This document shows, piece after piece, positions 4,225-7,402 of a stretch of 7,402 nt of DNA. The translations under genes were made by a program, and so were the position numbers. Location of the stretch: positions 1 to 7,402 of the forward strand of contig JADHVM010000042.1 in NCBI GenBank assembly GCA_016783985.1, given 5' to 3'. The DNA is from Actinomycetota bacterium. GTDB lineage: Bacteria; Actinomycetota; Humimicrobiia; Humimicrobiales; Humimicrobiaceae. How positions within the stretch are numbered: the stretch's first letter is position 1; every line of letters begins with the position of its first letter. A model generated the notes under the pieces. That model saw nothing but the letters and a program-made list of their open reading frames with translations, did no database searches and was not told where the DNA came from.

Positions 4225-6774
4225 ATGAAAATCAAAGGATTTAAAATATTAAAATTACTATTGGTGACAGCTGTAATCATTAGCTTAAGTATTGCCTCTG
4301 CTTTTAGTTTTACGTCCTGCTGCCTGATACCTGAAGCTATTAAAAATATAATTTCAGGCATAGAGGGTAGTATTTTGGAGGATATTTCTGAAGAGGAAGA
4401 AGTGCTGCCTGATGAGGAACTGCCTGTTACTGAGGAAGAAGAACAAGAGAAAGTAATTACTCCCTCCCAAGAATTTACAGGTACCCCAGCCTCATATCTT
4501 GTAAGCACATTAAAGGTTCCGGGCCAGGCAATAGATGTTGATGTGGGAAAAGAATATGCTTATCTTACAAATGACCTTGGGGTTCTATATATAATAGATA
4601 TAAGGGATAAGGAAAATCCAGAGATTATTGGAAAGTGTTCTGGGATTACTGCAGCAAACATAGTTATAGTTGATGGCAGCTATGCATATATTTCATATGC
4701 TGATTGGATAACCGGAGAGGAAGATTATTATACTGAGTGCGGTTTTTATATAGTAGACATATCTGACGAAAGAAATCCAGTAGTTATAGGAGAGTATAAT
4801 ACCGGCGAGAATAATAAGAAGACTGTATACGGGTTATACATAGATGGAGATTTTGCTTATATTAATACAAACATCTGGGGAGAAGACGAGGTAGAAAGTG
4901 CACTTGAGATAGTGGATATAAAAGATAGGGCTGCTCCCAAAATGGTTAGTTCAATTGAAGTAGCAGGTGCCCCAGCCAGCGTATGTGTCAAAGGAAATTT
5001 TGCCTACATAAATACTAATATGTATGATGTAGAAGAAGATGAATATTTAGAAGAAAGTGAACTTTATGTTATTAATATAAAGGATAAGAAAGCTCCTGTA
5101 ATAGTTGGCTTGACTCGAGTACCTTCAAATTCCTGGGGAATGTATGCTATGGATGGTTTTGTGTATATATCAAGCAATGTCTTAGATCCTGATACCGAGA
5201 AATACGAAAACAGCAGCCTCCAGATTATAGATGTAAGCGATAGCTTAAATCCTGTAGCTTTAGGGAAAGTAGTAATTCCAGGGGGAGCATGGGAAGTTGA
5301 TGCAATAGATAGTTTTATTTATGTTTCAGATCTTGATGGAGGGCTATATGTAGTTGATATAGAAGATAGTGCTAGTCCTTTCATTGTGGACAGTCTAAAT
5401 ACCATAGGTGATTCTTATGATATAACCATAAGTGGAAATTACGGATATATGGCTGACGGTTTTAACGGTATGCTAATCGTGAGATTATCTGATGAATCAG
5501 CAAAAAAGGAAGGGTTTTTTATAGATACTGATGAGAATGTAAATTACCCGCCTAAAGCATATATTGATGTGTTTGGAGATGAAGCCAGCGGAGATTATTA
5601 TGAGGCAAAAAACCCTGTATATTTTTCAGCAGCTGCCTCATTTGATCCTGACAGGGATGAGCTGGAGTACAGCTGGGAAGTAGAGGGCAGCCACTACTCA
5701 GGTGGTGAATCCACTTCCTGTATGTTTGAAGAACCTGGAGAATATGAAGTCACCTTGGTTATTTCAGATGGTGTTGAAAGTGATGAGGTAACTGAAACTG
5801 TAAAAATTATAGAAAAAGAATTATGCACAACTCCTACAGCAGAGCACAGCTTTACTGTTGAGATTGAATATAAGCTTGTAAATAATGGGCCAGTAAAACT
5901 TACTGATATTGAGTGTTTTATGAGAACGCCTCAAACCTACTTTCCTTATCAGATAATAAATAGTAGCACTCCAAGCCTTAAGGATACAGATGAGTATTAT
6001 GATGATAACTGGAACTTACTTACCCATTTTGAATTTGATAGTGAGCTCGGAGTGGGGGAAGAATTAATTGCTACTATTGAAAGCGATGTAACAATGTATG
6101 AATTTAGTTTTATTATTACAAGCAATGAGGATCTGGAGTATGATGCTGATGATGAGGATCTAAAGACATATACAAAAGATGATTTGTTTGTAGATTCAGA
6201 TAGTCCTGCAATATATGAGACTGCAAGGGATGTAACCAGAGGTGAAACTAATCCTGTGGCAGCAGCTAAAAAGCTTTATGATTTTGTGACAGGCGAGCTT
6301 CATTATGATTATCCAAGAGCTGAAGAAGGGGATTACGAGTTCATGTATGCATCAGAAATACTTGAGGTGGGGAAAGGAGTATGTGCTGATTATGCAATAC
6401 TGTATACCGCACTGCTAAGATCTGTTGGTATCCCTGCAAGACTTGCAGCTGGAATTCCTATATATACCATTTTGTCTTTTGGTGAAAATGAAATAGATGT
6501 TGGACATGCGTGGGTTGAAGTTAAGTTTCCAGGATATGGCTGGATACCTGTAGACATAACAATGGAAGATGAATTTTTATCAAATAATTACTATATGGAT
6601 ATAGCTACCGAGAAGGGTCCTGGATACCTCTATGAAAATACCACAATGGACTGGGGGAGTTACTACTATGATGGATTTAAATATGAGTGGGATGGTGATG
6701 AAATACCAGATGTTGAGCAGAGCTTTATATATAGGATTAAGGGCTTGAACATGTGGGATTTAATATTGGATTAG
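4225..6774 (+). CDS. Lipoprotein: seven-bladed LVIVD propeller + PKD + transglutaminase-like domain
   Basis: An 849-residue exported protein. Residues 1-31 are a lysine-containing start and hydrophobic core ending in a lipobox-like FTSC, so C32 is the likely lipidated cysteine. An acidic linker (about 50-80, many E) follows. Residues about 89-430 hold seven repeats with the LVIVD pattern (YAYL ... LYIIDIRDKENPEIIG; FYIVDISDERNPVVIG; LYVVDIEDSASP), enough for a closed seven-bladed propeller. Residues about 440-530 are a PKD domain (ASFDPDRDELEYSWEVEG ... YEVTLVISDG). An uncharacterised beta-rich region spans about 535-660. The C-terminus is transglutaminase-like: KGVCADYAILYTALLRSVGIPAR (C720), GHAWVEVKF (H761) and GWIPVDIT (D777) give the full Cys-His-Asp triad. 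Proteins with this fold may crosslink, hydrolyse or cleave peptide bonds, so the reaction cannot be fixed. ATG 4225 has only a weak ribosome site (TAAGAA). A TATAAT at 4186-4191 lacks a good -35, so co-transcription with the zinc-ribbon gene is plausible. Its stop is 53 bp from the vapC stop, convergently. Confidence 0.85.
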   Translation: MKIKGFKILKLLLVTAVIISLSIASAFSFTSCCLIPEAIKNIISGIEGSILEDISEEEEVLPDEELPVTEEEEQEKVITPSQEFTGTPASYLVSTLKVPGQAIDVDVGKEYAYLTNDLGVLYIIDIRDKENPEIIGKCSGITAANIVIVDGSYAYISYADWITGEEDYYTECGFYIVDISDERNPVVIGEYNTGENNKKTVYGLYIDGDFAYINTNIWGEDEVESALEIVDIKDRAAPKMVSSIEVAGAPASVCVKGNFAYINTNMYDVEEDEYLEESELYVINIKDKKAPVIVGLTRVPSNSWGMYAMDGFVYISSNVLDPDTEKYENSSLQIIDVSDSLNPVALGKVVIPGGAWEVDAIDSFIYVSDLDGGLYVVDIEDSASPFIVDSLNTIGDSYDITISGNYGYMADGFNGMLIVRLSDESAKKEGFFIDTDENVNYPPKAYIDVFGDEASGDYYEAKNPVYFSAAASFDPDRDELEYSWEVEGSHYSGGESTSCMFEEPGEYEVTLVISDGVESDEVTETVKIIEKELCTTPTAEHSFTVEIEYKLVNNGPVKLTDIECFMRTPQTYFPYQIINSSTPSLKDTDEYYDDNWNLLTHFEFDSELGVGEELIATIESDVTMYEFSFIITSNEDLEYDADDEDLKTYTKDDLFVDSDSPAIYETARDVTRGETNPVAAAKKLYDFVTGELHYDYPRAEEGDYEFMYASEILEVGKGVCADYAILYTALLRSVGIPARLAAGIPIYTILSFGENEIDVGHAWVEVKFPGYGWIPVDITMEDEFLSNNYYMDIATEKGPGYLYENTTMDWGSYYYDGFKYEWDGDEIPDVEQSFIYRIKGLNMWDLILD

Positions 6775-6827
6775 TATTTCTCCTCTTTACAAAAATGAAC
6801 TAATATAAACCCTCTGTGTATAATGTA

Positions 6828-7211
6828 TTAATAATACAAATCTATAGCTGGTATTTGTTTAAAATGCTTATCAAGTGTGTATATTTTTGCGTCATTTCTA
6901 ATAGCTACTGCTGCAATTATTATATCGGATAATGGTATTATTATGCCTTTTTTCCTTAAATTAAAGGAAATATTACCAGCAGTTATCCAGTCATTATAAT
7001 GGCAGTTAAGGAATGGGACTGCACCTATACTTTGGGAAAGCATTATATATTCCTTCTGTGTTCTAACTCCTTGGAGGAGTTCAGAAATAATTGGACCAGT
7101 AATATATACAAATTCTTCATTTAAACCTTTTTCAATAAATTTAGAATTGCTTAAAGTATTTTTAAAATATTCTATCCAAATTGAAGTATCAACTATTATT
7201 TTATGTTTCAT
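6828..7211 (-). CDS. vapC: VapC-type PIN-domain toxin (ribonuclease)
   Basis: A 127-residue PIN-domain protein, the usual size for VapC toxins, which are Mg2+-dependent RNases that cut tRNA or other RNAs when free of antitoxin. Counting from ATG 7211, the acidic active-site residues are D8 (IIVDTSIWIEYF), E44 (GPIISELLQG), D96 (LSDIIIAAVA) and D114 (IYTLDKHF), so the toxin looks intact. ATG 7211 is preferred over the TTG just upstream at 7214. It overlaps the 3' end of the antitoxin gene by 11 bp (7201-7211), the usual coupling in these pairs. AAGGGA upstream, inside the antitoxin gene, may be the ribosome site. The gene converges on the lipoprotein gene. Confidence 0.9.
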   Translation of the reverse strand: MKHKIIVDTSIWIEYFKNTLSNSKFIEKGLNEEFVYITGPIISELLQGVRTQKEYIMLSQSIGAVPFLNCHYNDWITAGNISFNLRKKGIIIPLSDIIIAAVAIRNDAKIYTLDKHFKQIPAIDLYY

Positions 7212-7402
7212 CAATTTCTTTTTCCCTTAAATTTCTTATGGCTTCTTCATCAAAGTGAATTTTTGATTTTAGCTGCATAAATAATTGGAGTTTTTTAAAT
7301 CTTATAGCGTCTTTTAATGCATTTTCAATTGCCTTAGACCTGGTTGTTGTATTGTATAAGGTTTCTGCTTCTCTAACCACATCATCTGGTATATTAATTG
7401 TT
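7201..7402 (-). CDS. vapB: VapB-type antitoxin (5' end outside window)
   Basis: The frame is open from the window edge to TAA 7203-7201 and gives 66 residues. It starts TINIPDDVVREAETLYNTTTRSKAIENALKDAIRF, the strand-helix-helix pattern of a small ribbon-helix-helix DNA-binding domain, as in DUF2191-type VapB antitoxins. The C-terminal part (KSKIHFDEEAIRNLREKEIDET) is the segment that normally wraps the toxin. Only a few N-terminal residues seem to be missing. It overlaps vapC by 11 bp, so the two are translated together. In this family the complex represses its own promoter, which would lie right of the window. Confidence 0.85.
   Translation of the reverse strand, partial: TINIPDDVVREAETLYNTTTRSKAIENALKDAIRFKKLQLFMQLKSKIHFDEEAIRNLREKEIDET

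Noticed and set aside
4225..4508. Minus-strand serine-rich frame over the lipoprotein N-terminus
   Set aside because: Serine runs are the antisense reading of the glutamate codons in the acidic linker; the plus-strand signal peptide and domains are convincing.
6836..6858. ACAAAT...ATTTGT inverted repeat near the vapC 3' end as a terminator
   Set aside because: It lies inside the vapC coding region, has only six A/T-rich pairs and no suitable T-run after it on the minus strand.

Overview
The window is AT-rich DNA (by eye roughly 35% G+C) with compact bacterial genes, Shine-Dalgarno sites and a lipoprotein-type signal peptide. It looks like a low-GC bacterium, probably an anaerobe or an uncultured lineage. 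Nothing in it fixes the phylum. No RNA genes, CRISPR array or recognisable transposase were seen.

Left part (1-3471): this is a rearranged locus. A DUF4143-type AAA ATPase gene enters from the left edge and ends at 291. It converges on a broken 3' fragment of a protein-L-isoaspartate methyltransferase gene (pcm, 337-668, minus strand). A unique 1.9 kb segment follows (669-2583), carrying a second, nearly complete ATPase of the same superfamily (about 1088-2392). After it, the last 22 codons of the first ATPase and the convergent pcm gene appear again, this time with pcm complete (2698-3459). The two copies form a direct repeat of about 445 bp (224-668 and 2584-3029) at about 95.5% identity by hand count. 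The pattern fits an extra segment flanked by homology: recombination between the copies would remove about 2.36 kb and leave one intact ATPase-pcm pair.

Middle (3472-3692): a divergent promoter region. A perfect 14-bp palindrome supplies a TTGACA -35 element on each strand, one facing pcm and one facing the plus-strand genes.

Right part: a small protein with a zinc ribbon at each end (3693-4160) and, 64 bp later on the same strand, a large predicted lipoprotein (4225-6774). The lipoprotein combines a seven-bladed LVIVD propeller, a PKD domain and a transglutaminase-like domain with an intact Cys-His-Asp triad. A VapBC-type toxin-antitoxin pair converges on it from the right edge. The toxin (PIN domain) is complete; the antitoxin is cut at its N-terminus by the window end.

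Working together: VapB and VapC are a co-translated pair. The membrane-anchored methyltransferase and the transglutaminase-like lipoprotein both appear to sit at the cell envelope, but no direct link between them can be shown. The ATPases and VapBC are typical accessory genes, and the duplication marks the left half as a rearrangement site.
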